Assembly (NCBI RefSeq): GCF_001942465.1
Contig: NZ_MKJY01000111.1
Coordinates: forward strand, 124,001 to 188,000
DNA from: Actinomadura sp. CNU-125
GTDB lineage: Bacteria; Actinomycetota; Actinomycetes; Streptosporangiales; Streptosporangiaceae
Reading direction: 5' to 3'
DNA: 64,000 nucleotides
A program made the position numbers and the translations under genes. The notes beneath the pieces were generated by a model that was not told the origin of the DNA, did not search any database, and saw only the letters and a list, made by a program, of their open reading frames with translations. Shown piece after piece: positions 25,128 to 34,411 of the stretch (the first letter of the stretch is position 1; every line of letters begins with the position of its first letter).

Positions 25128-27168
25128 TCAGACGAGGTCGGCCGCGATGTGCGCGGGGACCTCGGCGTAGGAGTCGAACTCCATCGTGAAGACCGCGCGG
25201 CCGGACGTCATGCCGCGCAGGTCGCCGACGTACCCGAACATCTCCGCCAGCGGCACGAGCGCCCGGACGACCCGGGCGCCGGCGCGGTCGCGGGTGTCCT
25301 CGACGCGGCCGCGGCGGGCGTTGAGGTCGCCGATGACCGCGCCCATGTGCTCCTCCGGGGTGGTGACCTCGACGGACATCACCGGTTCGAGCAGGACGGG
25401 CGCGGCCCGCCGGACGGCCGCGGCGAACGCGTGCGTCGCCGCGATCTTGAACGCGAGCTCGGACGAGTCGGTGACGTGGAAGTCGCCGTCGACGAGCGTC
25501 ACGCGCACGCCCGTCAGCTCGTGCCCGGCGAGGACGCCCGCGCCCATCGCCTCCTGGCAGCCCGCGTCCACGGAAGGGATGTACTCCTTCGGGATACGGC
25601 CGCCGGTGATGCGATTGACGAATTCGTAGCCGTCCGCAATGGGTTCGACCGAAATCTTCACCTTCGCGTACTGGCCCCTTCCTCCTGTCTGCTTGCGGTG
25701 CAGGTACTCGACGTTCGCGACCGGGCGCCGGATGGTTTCGCGATAGGAGACGCGAGGACGTCCGACATTGGCCTCGACGCCGGATTCCTCCTTCATCCGG
25801 TCGACCAGGATCTCCAGGTGGAGTTCCCCCATTCCGCCGATGACGGTCTGCCCGGTCTCGGCGTCGGCGCGCACCCGGAAGGACGGGTCCTCCTCGGCGA
25901 GCCGCCGGATCGCGGTGCCGAGCCGGTCGGTGTCGGCCTTGGTGCGCGGCTCGATCGCGACCTCGATGACCGGTTCGGGGAAGTCCATGGACTCCAGGAC
26001 GACCGGGTGCGCCTCGGCGCAGAGCGTCTCGCCGGTCGTGGTCTGCTTGAGCCCCATGACCGCGACGATGTCGCCCGCCCCGGCAGCGCCGATCTCGCGG
26101 CGCTCGCCCGCGTGCACCCGGTAGACCTTGCCGATCCGCTCCCGTCGGCCCTTGACGCTGTTCAGCACCGTGCCGCCGGATTCGAGCAGGCCCGTGTAGA
26201 CGCGGACGTACGCGAGCCGCCCGAGGTGCCGGTCGCTCGTGATCTTGAAGACGAGCGCGGACAGCGGCGCCGTCGCGAGGTCGGCGTCCCCGACATCGAG
26301 CGGCGAGGGCAGGTACCGGACGATCGCGTCCAGGAGCGGCTGCACGCCCTTGTTCTTGAACGCGCTGCCGCACAGGACGGGCGTGACGGTGACATCGCCG
26401 TCCTTCGAAGCGATCGTCAAGCGCCGTATCGCCGCGTGCACCTGCTCTTGGGTCGGTTCTCCCTCTAGGTACTGCTCCAGGAACCGGTCGTCGTGCTCGG
26501 CGATCGTGTCGACGAGCCGGGCTCGCCACGCGCGGGCCTCGCCGTCGAGGTCGTCCGGTACCGCGGTGACCTCGTACGGCTCGTCCGCCTCGTCCGTCCA
26601 CACGTGCGCGCGGAGCGCGACGAGGTCGACGACGCCCGCGAACCCGGCCTCGGCGCGATCGGCAACTGCAGGACGAGCGGGACGGCGCCGAGCCGGTCGC
26701 GATCATGCCGACGCAGCGCGCGAAGTCGGCGCCCGCGCGGTCGAGCTTGTTGACGAAGCAGACGCGCGGAACGCCGTACCGGTCGGCCTGCCGCCACACG
26801 GTCTCCGACTGCGGCTCGACCCCGGCGACGCCGTCGAACACTGTGACGGCCCCGTCGAGGACGCGCAGGCAGCGTTCGACCTCGATCATGAAGTCGACGT
26901 GGCCCGGGGTGTCGATCAGGTTGACGGTGTGGTCGGCGCCGTCCACGGACCAGTGGAAGGTCGTGGCGGCGGAGCCGATCGTGATGCCGCGATCGCGTTC
27001 CTGTTTCATGAAGTCGAGCGCGGCGGCGCCGTGATGCACTTCGCCGATGCGGTGCGAGACGCCGGTGTAGAACAGGATCCGCTCGGCGGTCGTGGTCTTC
27101 CCGGCGTCGATGTGGGCCATGATGCCGATGTTGCGAACCCCGGCCGCACCCAGGAAAGTTGTGGTCAT
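25128..27168 (-). CDS. Elongation factor G paralogue (frame broken near 26661 and 26697)
   Basis: About 680 residues from ATG 27168 ([20 protein letters not shown]). It has G1 AHIDAGKT (residues 18-25), G2 [11 protein letters not shown]3 DTPGH and G4 NKLD. Domains II-V follow with [24 protein letters not shown] and a normal C-terminus. Two one-base losses close together break the region around [14 protein letters not shown]; each half is otherwise conserved. It is not next to tufA or rpsL/rpsG, so it is an extra EF-G (GTPase of ribosomal translocation or recycling) rather than the housekeeping copy. Such paralogues can give antibiotic tolerance or replace EF-G under stress; nothing here decides which. 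Confidence 0.83.
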
Positions 27169-27328
27169 CGAAATCTGCCCTCCTTCGGGTCTCGGGAATG
27201 ACGACCTGCCGCGCACGCGGATACGCCGCATCGCGGCCCCGTGACCGTAGCCGGTGGAATGGCCGGAGAGCGACCGATTTTTCCGGGTGGGATCGGGAGG
27301 GATTTCGAAGGGATTCCGGGGGGAATTG

Positions 27329-27979
27329 TCAGCGGTTGTCTTCGGGCAGCACCTTCGGCAGCGTCTCCAGGACGCTCCCGAGGTGCGCGCGCGCGGCCCG
27401 TTCGGCTCCGGCCGGGTCGCGGTCGGCGATCGCCTCGATGATCGCGAGATGCTCGGGCAGGGACGTCTGCGGGCGGCCCGGGTGCATGGCGAGCCTGAAC
27501 TGGTGCCGGACGTTCTGCGCGCGGAGCCGTTCGAGGACGTCCGACGCCGTCCCCTGCCCGCTGATCTCGCGGACGCGCCCGTGCAGCCGCTGGTTCAGCC
27601 CCGAGTAGCCGAAGACGTCGCCGGACGCGACGGCGGCCCGCATTCCCTCGCCGATGCTCCGCAGGTCGGCGATGTCGGCGTCGGTGGCGCGCTCGGCGGC
27701 CTTGGCGGCGCACAGCCCTTCGAGCACCATCCGGACCTCGGTGATCTCGATGGCCTCGGCGAGGGACACGGCGCGGACGCGGGCGCCGCGGTTCTGGACG
27801 CGCTCGATGAGGCCCTCGTTGGCCAGTTCGAGCAGCGCGGCGCGCACCGCTGCGCGTCCGGCCCCGAACCGGTCGGACAGGTCGGCCTCGATCAGGCGCT
27901 GGTTCGGGACGAACTCGCCGGCGAGGATCGCCTCCCTGATCCGGGCGGCCACCGGGGCGGTCGGGCTTGACTCCGGCAC
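27329..27979 (-). CDS. GntR-family regulator, FadR/FCD subgroup
   Basis: 216 residues from GTG 27979 behind GGAGG. It has a winged-helix GntR head ([59 protein letters not shown]) and an FCD ligand domain (helical, with the metal-binding-type residues in [40 protein letters not shown] and EHLAIIEAI). It is divergent from the dehydrogenase at 28062. An ATTG-N4-CAAT palindrome lies just upstream, and the same kind of site precedes the PIG-L gene at 32394. It very likely represses the whole meta-cleavage operon and responds to a pathway acid. Confidence 0.87.
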   Translation of the reverse strand: MPESSPTAPVAARIREAILAGEFVPNQRLIEADLSDRFGAGRAAVRAALLELANEGLIERVQNRGARVRAVSLAEAIEITEVRMVLEGLCAAKAAERATDADIADLRSIGEGMRAAVASGDVFGYSGLNQRLHGRVREISGQGTASDVLERLRAQNVRHQFRLAMHPGRPQTSLPEHLAIIEAIADRDPAGAERAARAHLGSVLETLPKVLPEDNR

Positions 27980-27990
27980 TGACCCTCCAG

Positions 27991-28002
27991 ATTGTCGCCA
28001 AT
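27991..28002. promoter_or_regulatory. GntR operator candidate 1
   Basis: ATTGTCGCCAAT, palindromic ATTG/CAAT, in the divergent region of the GntR and dehydrogenase genes. It matches the stronger site at 32422-32435. Confidence 0.5.
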
Positions 28003-28061
28003 TTTGTTGATGACCTACCCTATCCGGAGACGAGTTCGTACGCCCAGCAGGGAGAGGTCAC

Positions 28062-28843
28062 ATGTCCGGCGACCCCATCATCACGGTTCTGGGCCTCGGC
28101 GAGGCGGGCGGGGCGTTCGCCCGCGATCTGGTCGACGCGGCGCGCGCGTCCTCGGCTACGACCCCGCCGTCGCGCGCCGGACGGTGTCGCGCCGCGGCGA
28201 GCGAGGCGGAGGCCGTGGCCGGTGCCGCGCTGGTGCTGAGCGTCAACAGCGCCCACGACGCCGTGGACGCGTTCCGCAACGGGGCCGAAGGGCTCGGCGA
28301 GGCCGCCGACGGAGTCGTCTGGGCCGACCTCAACACCGGGCTGCCCAGCCTGAAGCGGGAACTGGACGGGCTGGCGGGGGCGCGCGGCGTCCGGTTCGCC
28401 GACGTGGCGATCATGGCGCCGGTGCCCGGCCGCGGGCTGCGCACGCCCCTGCTGGCCAGCGGCGGCGCGGCCGCGGACGTCGCCCGGGTGCCTGACGTGC
28501 TCGGCGCGTCCGTCGAGGTGCTGCCCGGCGAGGCGGCGCGGCGGCGGGCCGCAAGCTGCTGCGCAGCGTCTTCTTCAAGGGCCTGGCGGCCTCGGTCGTC
28601 GAGGCGCTGGAGGCGGCGCGGGCCGCCGGGTGCGAGGACTGGCTGCGCGACAACATCGTCGACGAGCTGGTCCGCGCGGGCGAGCCGACCGTCGACCGGC
28701 TGGTGAGCGGGACGTACAAGCACGCCGTCCGGCGGGCCGCCGAGATGCGCGCGGCGGCGGACATGCTGGACGAGCTCGACGTGCCGAACGCGATGGCCGC
28801 GGCGAGCCGCGACCTGCTGGAGCGGCTCGCCGCGGAGAAGTGA
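28062..28843 (+). CDS. NAD(P)-dependent dehydrogenase, 6-phosphogluconate dehydrogenase-like with DUF1932 (three frame breaks)
   Basis: About 260 residues from ATG 28062. The N-terminus IITVLGLGEAGGAFARDLVDAGARVLGYDP is a Rossmann motif, with one base lost near 28140 and one gained near 28200. VWADLNTGLPSLKREL and VRFADVAIMAPVPGRGLRTPLLASGG follow. A third indel near 28550 precedes RKLLRSVFFKGLAASVVEALEAARAAG, the DUF1932 helical domain, ending at TGA 28841-28843. It belongs to the beta-hydroxyacid dehydrogenase superfamily. Next to OMA-pathway genes it may oxidise a semialdehyde or hydroxyacid intermediate; this is inference. Confidence 0.75.
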
Positions 28844-28846
28844 TCG

Positions 28847-29817
28847 TCAGGGCACCGGCGGGGTGCCGTGGGTGTGGAACGACTCGATCGTCCGCAGCCC
28901 CCACGCCTGCCCCTTGGCGCGCTCGGCCTCCGTCCAGGTGATCGTCCGCCAGTCGGGGGCGAGGATCAGCCGGCGCCCGGGTTGCACAGTTCGATCCGGT
29001 TACCGCCCGGCTCGTAGACGTACAGGAAGAACGTCTGCTGGATGGCGTGCTTGTGCGGGCCCGTCTCGATGAAGACGTCGTTGTCGAGGAAGATGTCGGC
29101 GGCGCGGAGGATGTCCTCGCGGGTGTCGGTCGCGAACGCGATGTGGTGCAAGCGCCCGTTACTGCCCGTCCGGTCGCGCGTGTAGACGAGGTCGTACGAC
29201 TTGTTCGTGAACGTCATCCAGCGACCGGCGATCACGCCGTCGTCGAGCCTGATCTGCTCCGTGGGCCGCGCCCCGAGGACGTCCCGGAGGAACTCGGTGC
29301 TCGGTTCCACCTCGGCCGCCAGGAAGTTGACATGGTCGAGCCGCCGGACGCACACCCCGAGCGCCGGGTACGCCTGCGCCTGGTTCTTCAGCGACGGCGC
29401 CAGCTCGGGCGGCGCCTCGTACCACTCCGACTCCCAGTAGATCTCCAGCTCGTGCCCGTCGGGGTCGCGGAACACGTAGGCGGGGCCGAGTCCGGGGTCG
29501 CCGTCCCGCCAGCCGATGCCGAGCCCCGCGTCCTCGATCGCCCGGACGCGCCGGTCGAGCGCCTCCCGGCTCGACGTCCGCAACCCGGTCCGCCCGATCC
29601 CGGACGTGCGGTGCGCGGTGAGCTTCAGCGAGTGGTGCTCGTAGTCGTCCCACGTGCGCAGGTAGACCGAGTCGCCCTCGGTCCCGTTCTCGGTGAGGCC
29701 CATGACGCGGGTGAAGAACCACAGGCTCTTCTCCGGCTCGGGCGTCAGCAGCTCGACGTGGCCGACGTGCGCGATCTCATGGGCGGGGGCTTGGACAGGC
29801 GGACGGTCAGGTTCCAT
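28847..29817 (-). CDS. Catechol 2,3-dioxygenase-type extradiol dioxygenase (frame broken near 28972)
   Basis: About 322 residues from ATG 29817. It has two VOC domains with the Fe(II) ligands His (RRLDHVNFLA), His (GRLHHIAFAT) and Glu (PGGNRIELCNPG). After one missing base near 28972 the other frame continues LILAPDWRTITWTEAERAKG and QAWGLRTIESFHTHGTPPVP, the conserved tail of catechol 2,3-dioxygenases, and stops at 28847. The in-frame stop at 28966 would cut this tail off and is probably an artefact. It overlaps the GalD-like stop by 11 bases. It is the ring-opening enzyme of the operon; the substrate is likely a carboxylated or hydroxylated catechol, given the downstream GalB/C/D-type genes. 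Confidence 0.85.
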
Positions 29818-31657
29818 GGGGGGCTCCGGGGGGTCTCGGGAACACGGTGCCGTCGAAGAGCTTGCGGGCGGTGCGGACGATCGCGGCCCGCCGCACGCGC
29901 GGGACGCCGCCGTCCCCGGCGTCGAGGCGGATGTCGACGTCGAGGCGTCCGGTGGGGTGCTCGATGCCGAGCGGCTCGCCGAGGACGGGGAGTTCGGCGA
30001 GGTCGTGGCCGACGGCGCCGTCGAGGAGCACGGCGGTCGCGACCGTGACGGCGCCCAGCACCCCGATGGAGGCGTGGACGCGCAGCGGGATGAAGGTGCG
30101 GGTGCCGATCGTCCCGCCGGCGCGGGGCGGGGCGACGAGGGTGGTCTTGGGGACGGACGCGCCGGTGACGTCCCCGAGCCCCATCAGCCTCCCGGCCTGC
30201 ACGCGGAGCGACTGGACGCGGTCACCGAGCCGCTCTTCGAGTTCGGCGGGGGTCTCGTCGCCGGTGACGCCGAAGTCGGACGCGGCGGCGACCACGACCG
30301 GCATCCCGTTGTCGACGCAGGTCACCTCGATGCCGTCGATGACGTCGCGGACGCGTCCGGTGGGCAGCAGCGCGCCGGTCGCCGATCCCTCGGTGCCCTC
30401 GAAGTCGAGCAGGATCGGCGCGGCCGTGCCGGGCACCCCGGAGATCGCGGTGCCGCCCGCGTACTCCGGGCGGCCGCCCGGCGTGGCGAACGTCGCGGTG
30501 GCGATGCTCCCCGAGTTCAGCATCCGGATGCGGACGATCGTCTCCGCGGCGCCGGGTTCGACGAGGCCGCGCTCCACGGCGAACGGCCCGATCCCGGCGA
30601 GCAGGTTGCCGCAGTTCTGCCGGTCGCCGACAGTCGGCTCGTCCACGCCGAGCTGCAGGAAGAGGTAGTCGACGTCGGCGTCCGCGGCGTCCGACCGCGA
30701 CACCACCGCGACCTTGCTGGTCAGCGGGTGGGCGCCGCCGATCCCGTCGATCTGCCGCGGGTCGGGGGTGCCCATGACGCGCAGCAGCAGGTCGTCGCGT
30801 TCGGCGGGGTCGGATGGCAGGTCGTCCGCGCGGAAGTACGCGCCCTTCGACGTCCCGCCCCGCATGAGCATGCACCGCACGCCGTCCCCGCCCACGCCGT
30901 CCCCGCCACCGCCCCCGCCGTGACGGTCGGTCACGCGCGCCGCCCCGTCCTCGGCGGCGCGTTCCGCCTCGTAGTCGGCGTACGTCACGTACTCGATGCC
31001 CATCCCGGGGAGGCGGTCGCGGAGCCCGTACCGGTCGAGGCCGAGCTCGCCGCGCCGGAACGCGGCGCGCGTCGCCTCCTCCTTCTCCTCGCGCGCGTGC
31101 GAGGCGGCGACCGCGTTCGGGACGCGCCCGCGCGGGACGCACATGACGCCGTCGTCGTCGGCGATGATCGCGTCGCCGGGGCGGATCACCTGCCCGCCGA
31201 TGGTGACCGGGACGTTCACGGCGCCCGGCGTCGCCTTCACCGTGCCCTGCGCGCAGACCGCCGCCGACCACACCGGGAACTCCATCGCGTGGAGTTCCGC
31301 GACGTCCCGCACGCCCGCGTCGATCACCAGGCCCCGGACGCCCCGGTGCTGCAGGGCCGTCGCGAACAGCTCGCCGAACATGCCGTCGGTCGAGGGCGAG
31401 GTCGTCGCCACGACGAGGACGTCGCCGGGACGGCACTGCTCGACGGCCACGTGGATCATCAGGTTGTCGCCGGGCCACGACAGGACCGTCACGGCCGTCC
31501 CGGCGATCCGCGACCCGAGGTGCACGGGCCGGATGCCGGGGCCGAGGCAGCCGGTGCGGCCGAGGGCCTCGTGCACCGTCGCAACGCCGAACGCGGCGAG
31601 CACGTCCACCTGCGCGAAGTCGGCGCGCGGCGGGTCGGTGACCACGACCGTCCTCAT
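29807..31657 (-). CDS. GalC/LigK-like aldolase joined in one frame to a GalD/PrpF-like tautomerase
   Basis: One uninterrupted frame of 616 residues from ATG 31657. The first 235 residues are an RraA-fold class II aldolase of the 4-carboxy-4-hydroxy-2-oxoadipate aldolase/oxaloacetate decarboxylase type (GDVLVVATTSPSTDGMFGELFATALQHRGVRGLVIDAGVRD; Arg and Asp ligand region). A short glycine-rich stretch leads into a PrpF/GalD-like isomerase (CMLMRGGTSKGAYF, DRQNCGNLLAGIGPFAVE, MLNSGSIATATF, with conserved Cys residues). GTG 30934 could start the second protein separately, giving 375 residues, a normal PrpF length. No stop separates them, so this is either a true fusion or the result of one indel that erased a GTGA overlap. 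GalD tautomerises 4-oxalomesaconate; GalC cleaves the hydrated product to pyruvate and oxaloacetate. Confidence 0.8.
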   Translation of the reverse strand: MRTVVVTDPPRADFAQVDVLAAFGVATVHEALGRTGCLGPGIRPVHLGSRIAGTAVTVLSWPGDNLMIHVAVEQCRPGDVLVVATTSPSTDGMFGELFATALQHRGVRGLVIDAGVRDVAELHAMEFPVWSAAVCAQGTVKATPGAVNVPVTIGGQVIRPGDAIIADDDGVMCVPRGRVPNAVAASHAREEKEEATRAAFRRGELGLDRYGLRDRLPGMGIEYVTYADYEAERAAEDGAARVTDRHGGGGGGDGVGGDGVRCMLMRGGTSKGAYFRADDLPSDPAERDDLLLRVMGTPDPRQIDGIGGAHPLTSKVAVVSRSDAADADVDYLFLQLGVDEPTVGDRQNCGNLLAGIGPFAVERGLVEPGAAETIVRIRMLNSGSIATATFATPGGRPEYAGGTAISGVPGTAAPILLDFEGTEGSATGALLPTGRVRDVIDGIEVTCVDNGMPVVVAAASDFGVTGDETPAELEERLGDRVQSLRVQAGRLMGLGDVTGASVPKTTLVAPPRAGGTIGTRTFIPLRVHASIGVLGAVTVATAVLLDGAVGHDLAELPVLGEPLGIEHPTGRLDVDIRLDAGDGGVPRVRRAAIVRTARKLFDGTVFPRPPGAPHGT

Positions 31658-32394
31658 GCCAGCTCCCCCGTCGTCTGCGGGTACAGCCGGACGTACGCCT
31701 CGGCCATCGTGTCGACGGGCAGCCCCAGGTTCGGGCCCGCGTTCCGCTTGAGCTGGACGCCGCGGCGCTTGGCGAGCGAGGTGTAGTAGTCCCACATGTG
31801 CTGCTGCGCGGGCAGGCACTCCATCGCGCGCCGCTTGCGCTCGAACACCGGGGTGATGTCGAGCAGCACGTTCGGCTTGAAGTCGCACTGCTCGGGCTGG
31901 TGCGGCTCGAAGAAGAACACCGGCGGCGCGCCCAGCGGCTCGCCCGGCGCGTCGTAGCCGATCGCCTGCGCCAGCACCCGCGCCTGCAGCGCCATCCGCG
32001 CGGCGGCCGGGTGGTCGCCGTTGTAGGGGTCGACGAGGGGGTGGGTCAGGACGACCGTCGGCTCGACCTCGCGGTAGACGCGCACCAGCCGGTCGACCAG
32101 CTCGGGGCTCTCGATCAGGGGGTAGTCGCCGGCGTCCAGGAACTCGATCTCCGCGCCGAGCGCCGCCGCGGCGGCCTCGGCCTCGGCGCGCCTGATCTTC
32201 TTGATCTCGTCCAGCCGCTTGCCCTCCCGCCACGCGCGCGCGGACTCGCCGCGCTCGCCGTAGCTGAGGCAGACGACCTTGGCGCGGTCGCCGCGCTCGG
32301 CGGCCAGGGCGATCGCGCCCGCCGCCCGCCAGACGAAGTCGCCCGCGTGCGCGCTGATCACGAGGAGGGGACCGGAGGATTTCGCAATGCTCAT
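31654..32394 (-). CDS. PIG-L family hydratase, GalB (4-oxalomesaconate hydratase)-like
   Basis: 246 residues from ATG 32394 (MSIAKSSGPLLVISAHAGDF). The zinc motif appears as SAHAGDFVWRAAGAIALA with a later HPLVDPYNGDHPAA. This GalB-like variant of the usual AHPDD PIG-L motif marks the hydratase branch rather than sugar deacetylases. It would add water to 4-oxalomesaconate before aldol cleavage by the next gene, with which it overlaps as ATGA. It is the first gene of the operon and has a GntR site 28 bases upstream. A mycothiol-type deacetylase is the alternative, less likely from context. Confidence 0.82.
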   Translation of the reverse strand: MSIAKSSGPLLVISAHAGDFVWRAAGAIALAAERGDRAKVVCLSYGERGESARAWREGKRLDEIKKIRRAEAEAAAAALGAEIEFLDAGDYPLIESPELVDRLVRVYREVEPTVVLTHPLVDPYNGDHPAAARMALQARVLAQAIGYDAPGEPLGAPPVFFFEPHQPEQCDFKPNVLLDITPVFERKRRAMECLPAQQHMWDYYTSLAKRRGVQLKRNAGPNLGLPVDTMAEAYVRLYPQTTGELA

Positions 32395-32421
32395 GGCACC
32401 TAGATTCACCTCTGTAACCCA

Positions 32422-32435
32422 AATTGTCAACAATT
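32422..32435. promoter_or_regulatory. GntR operator candidate 2
   Basis: AATTGTCAACAATT, a perfect AATTG/CAATT palindrome containing the FadR/FCD-type core TTGTCAACAA. It lies upstream of the GalB-like gene and touches the end of the FUSC gene. Confidence 0.6.
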
Positions 32436-33536
32436 ATGGCGACAGGACGAGGAGGGTGAGCCGCGACACCCTGAGCAGCTCCCGATGCGGGTCCCAGATG
32501 CTCGGGAAGTCGGTCGCGGTCCCCTCGAACGGCCGCTGCAGCTCCCGCTGCAGTTCACCCGCGCGGTCGCAGGCCGCCTCGGCCGCCTCCGCCGACCCGC
32601 CCGTCCCGGCGGGCTGACAGCGGACGACGTCGGCGAGCGCCCGCACCAGCTCGGCGTACCCCGCCCGGAACGTCCGGGTCAGGCGCAGCTCCCCCGAATC
32701 GGACTCGGTCGCCTCCCGCAGCGTCTCCGCGATCGAGCGCACGTCGGCGGTCACGTGCTCCAGCGTCGTCATCTGGCGCGGTGTCCCCCACTGGTCGGCC
32801 ATGCGCCTGCGCAACCGGAATCCCTGCAGCCGCGCGCGGGGATTGCCGCGCAGGCTCTCGTAGCCGCGGTCGACGGCGAACCGCGCCTGGTCGACGACGT
32901 ACCCGAGCCGCGGCTCCGCGTCGTCCCACCGGTTCCGCCAGTCCTCCTCGGAGTCGGCGACGCCGCGCGCCAACTCGTCCATCGCCTCCGCCAGGCGTCG
33001 CGCGCCTGCGCGACCGCGTACTCGCCGCGCCGCAGGTACAGCGGCGGGAACAGCACGAAGTTGACGATCAGGCCGACCGCGAGCCCCACCGCCACGTCGG
33101 CCAGGCGCGGACGGACGTACCCGGCGACCTCGTTCCCCCCGACGAGCAGCGCGAACAGCGCCGTGAACGCCACCTGGGACGACTGGTTGCCGAACCCGCG
33201 CCAGCTCGACAGCAGCAGCCCGACCACCAGGACGGCGGCGATCCCGGCGGCGTTCGGCCCGATGAACGTCCCGACCGGGATCGCCAGGCCCGCGCCGACC
33301 AGGAACCCCGCGGCGTAGCCGATGCTCTCCCGGACCGACCGCGCCACCGTCGGATACACCCCGAGCAGCGCCGCGAGCGGCGCGAAGTACGGCATCGCGT
33401 GCCCGACGAGGTGCGCGGCGATCAGCCACGCGGCGACCGCCGCGACGACGCCCTTGACCGTGACCTTGAGCCGGTCCTCCCAGGACCGGCGGTCCGTCCG
33501 CGGCGCGAGGCGCCGCACCTTGTCCCCGACTCGCAC
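32434..33536 (-). CDS. FUSC-family (aromatic acid exporter-like) membrane protein (frame broken near 32996)
   Basis: About 367 residues. The N-terminal half has several transmembrane stretches (GVVAAVAAWLIAAHLVGHAMPYFAPLAALLGVYPTVARSVRESIGYAAGFLVGAGLAI and VGLIVNFVLFPPLY), as in FUSC/ArAE exporters. After one missing base near 32996 the cytoplasmic helical half runs from RRLAEAMDELARGVADSEEDWRNRW to the stop at 32434. Such proteins export aromatic acids or related toxic organic acids, which would suit the adjacent ring-cleavage operon. The start GTG 33536 is the longest option. Confidence 0.78.
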
Positions 33537-33596
33537 CGCCGTGCACTGCCCGCCGTCCGGCCCTTCAATCCCGGTACGGGCGCGCGGGCGGGTCCG

Positions 33597-34394
33597 TCAG
33601 GGCGCGTACCGCGGATCCGGGGTGATCACGGCCAGCCGCGCGCCGGTCGGGTCGGCGATCCCCGCGAACCGTCCGGGATCGATGTCGGTCGGCGGGATCG
33701 TGACCCGCCCGCCGAGCTCGGTGGCCTTCCACACCGTGGCGTCGCAGTCGGTCACCCAGAAGTAGGGGGTCCAGTAGGCGCTCCAGTGCGGCGGCCAGCG
33801 CTCGTCCATGAAGACCATGCCGCCGCCCACCGGACGGCCGTCGGTCTCCCATTCGGTGTAGGGCGCGGCGCGGTAGTACCGGCGGTCCAGCGCCCGCCAG
33901 CCGAAGACGTCGCCGTAGAAGCGCCGGGCGCTCCAGATGTCGCGCGACGCCAGCTCCACCCAGCACATCGCCGACGGCTCCCGGAGGATCTCCATGCCCT
34001 CCCGCCCGAACGGCTGCCAGACGGCGAAGTCCGCGCCCTCCAGGTCGGAGTACATCGCCACGCGGCCGAGGTGCATGCCCTGCATGGGGTCGAGGAGCTC
34101 CTGGCCCCCCGCGGCGGTCACCGCCCGGCCGACCGCGTCGACGTCCTCGACGCGGAAGTAGACCGTCCAGGTCGGCGGCTGCGTCTCGTCGACGAGCCGG
34201 TACAGCCCGGACGTGCTCGGCCCCTCCGGCCCGCCGAGCGTGAAGACCTCGTAGTCGGGGAACGCGTCCTGCGTGATCGTGTACGAGGACCAGCCGAACA
34301 GCTCGCGGTAGAACCGCTTGGACGCCTCGAGGTCGGGGCTGGCGAGATCGAGCCAGCACGCCATGCCGGGCTGGTAGTCCGTCACCGTCGGCAT
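33597..34394 (-). CDS. Two-domain VOC (glyoxalase-like) protein, copy 1
   Basis: 265 residues from ATG 34394. It has two glyoxalase/bleomycin-resistance-type modules: ACWLDLASPDLEASKRFYRELFGWSSYTI and, near residue 140, PSAMCWVELASRDIWSARRFYGDVFGWRALD. Each module shows the FYxxxFGW signature of the actinobacterial VOC proteins often annotated as hydroxylases (CFP30-like). Metal ligands are not clear enough to assign a reaction. It is a tandem paralogue of the next gene upstream (34412-35200), with an 18-base gap and the same orientation. Confidence 0.78.
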   Translation of the reverse strand: MPTVTDYQPGMACWLDLASPDLEASKRFYRELFGWSSYTITQDAFPDYEVFTLGGPEGPSTSGLYRLVDETQPPTWTVYFRVEDVDAVGRAVTAAGGQELLDPMQGMHLGRVAMYSDLEGADFAVWQPFGREGMEILREPSAMCWVELASRDIWSARRFYGDVFGWRALDRRYYRAAPYTEWETDGRPVGGGMVFMDERWPPHWSAYWTPYFWVTDCDATVWKATELGGRVTIPPTDIDPGRFAGIADPTGARLAVITPDPRYAP

Positions 34395-34411
34395 CCGCCG
34401 CTCCCTCGCCT

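Noticed and set aside
28966-29817. The dioxygenase ending at 28966
   Set aside because: The canonical catechol 2,3-dioxygenase tail (TEAERAKGQAWGL...) follows in another frame to 28847, so the early stop is probably an indel artefact.
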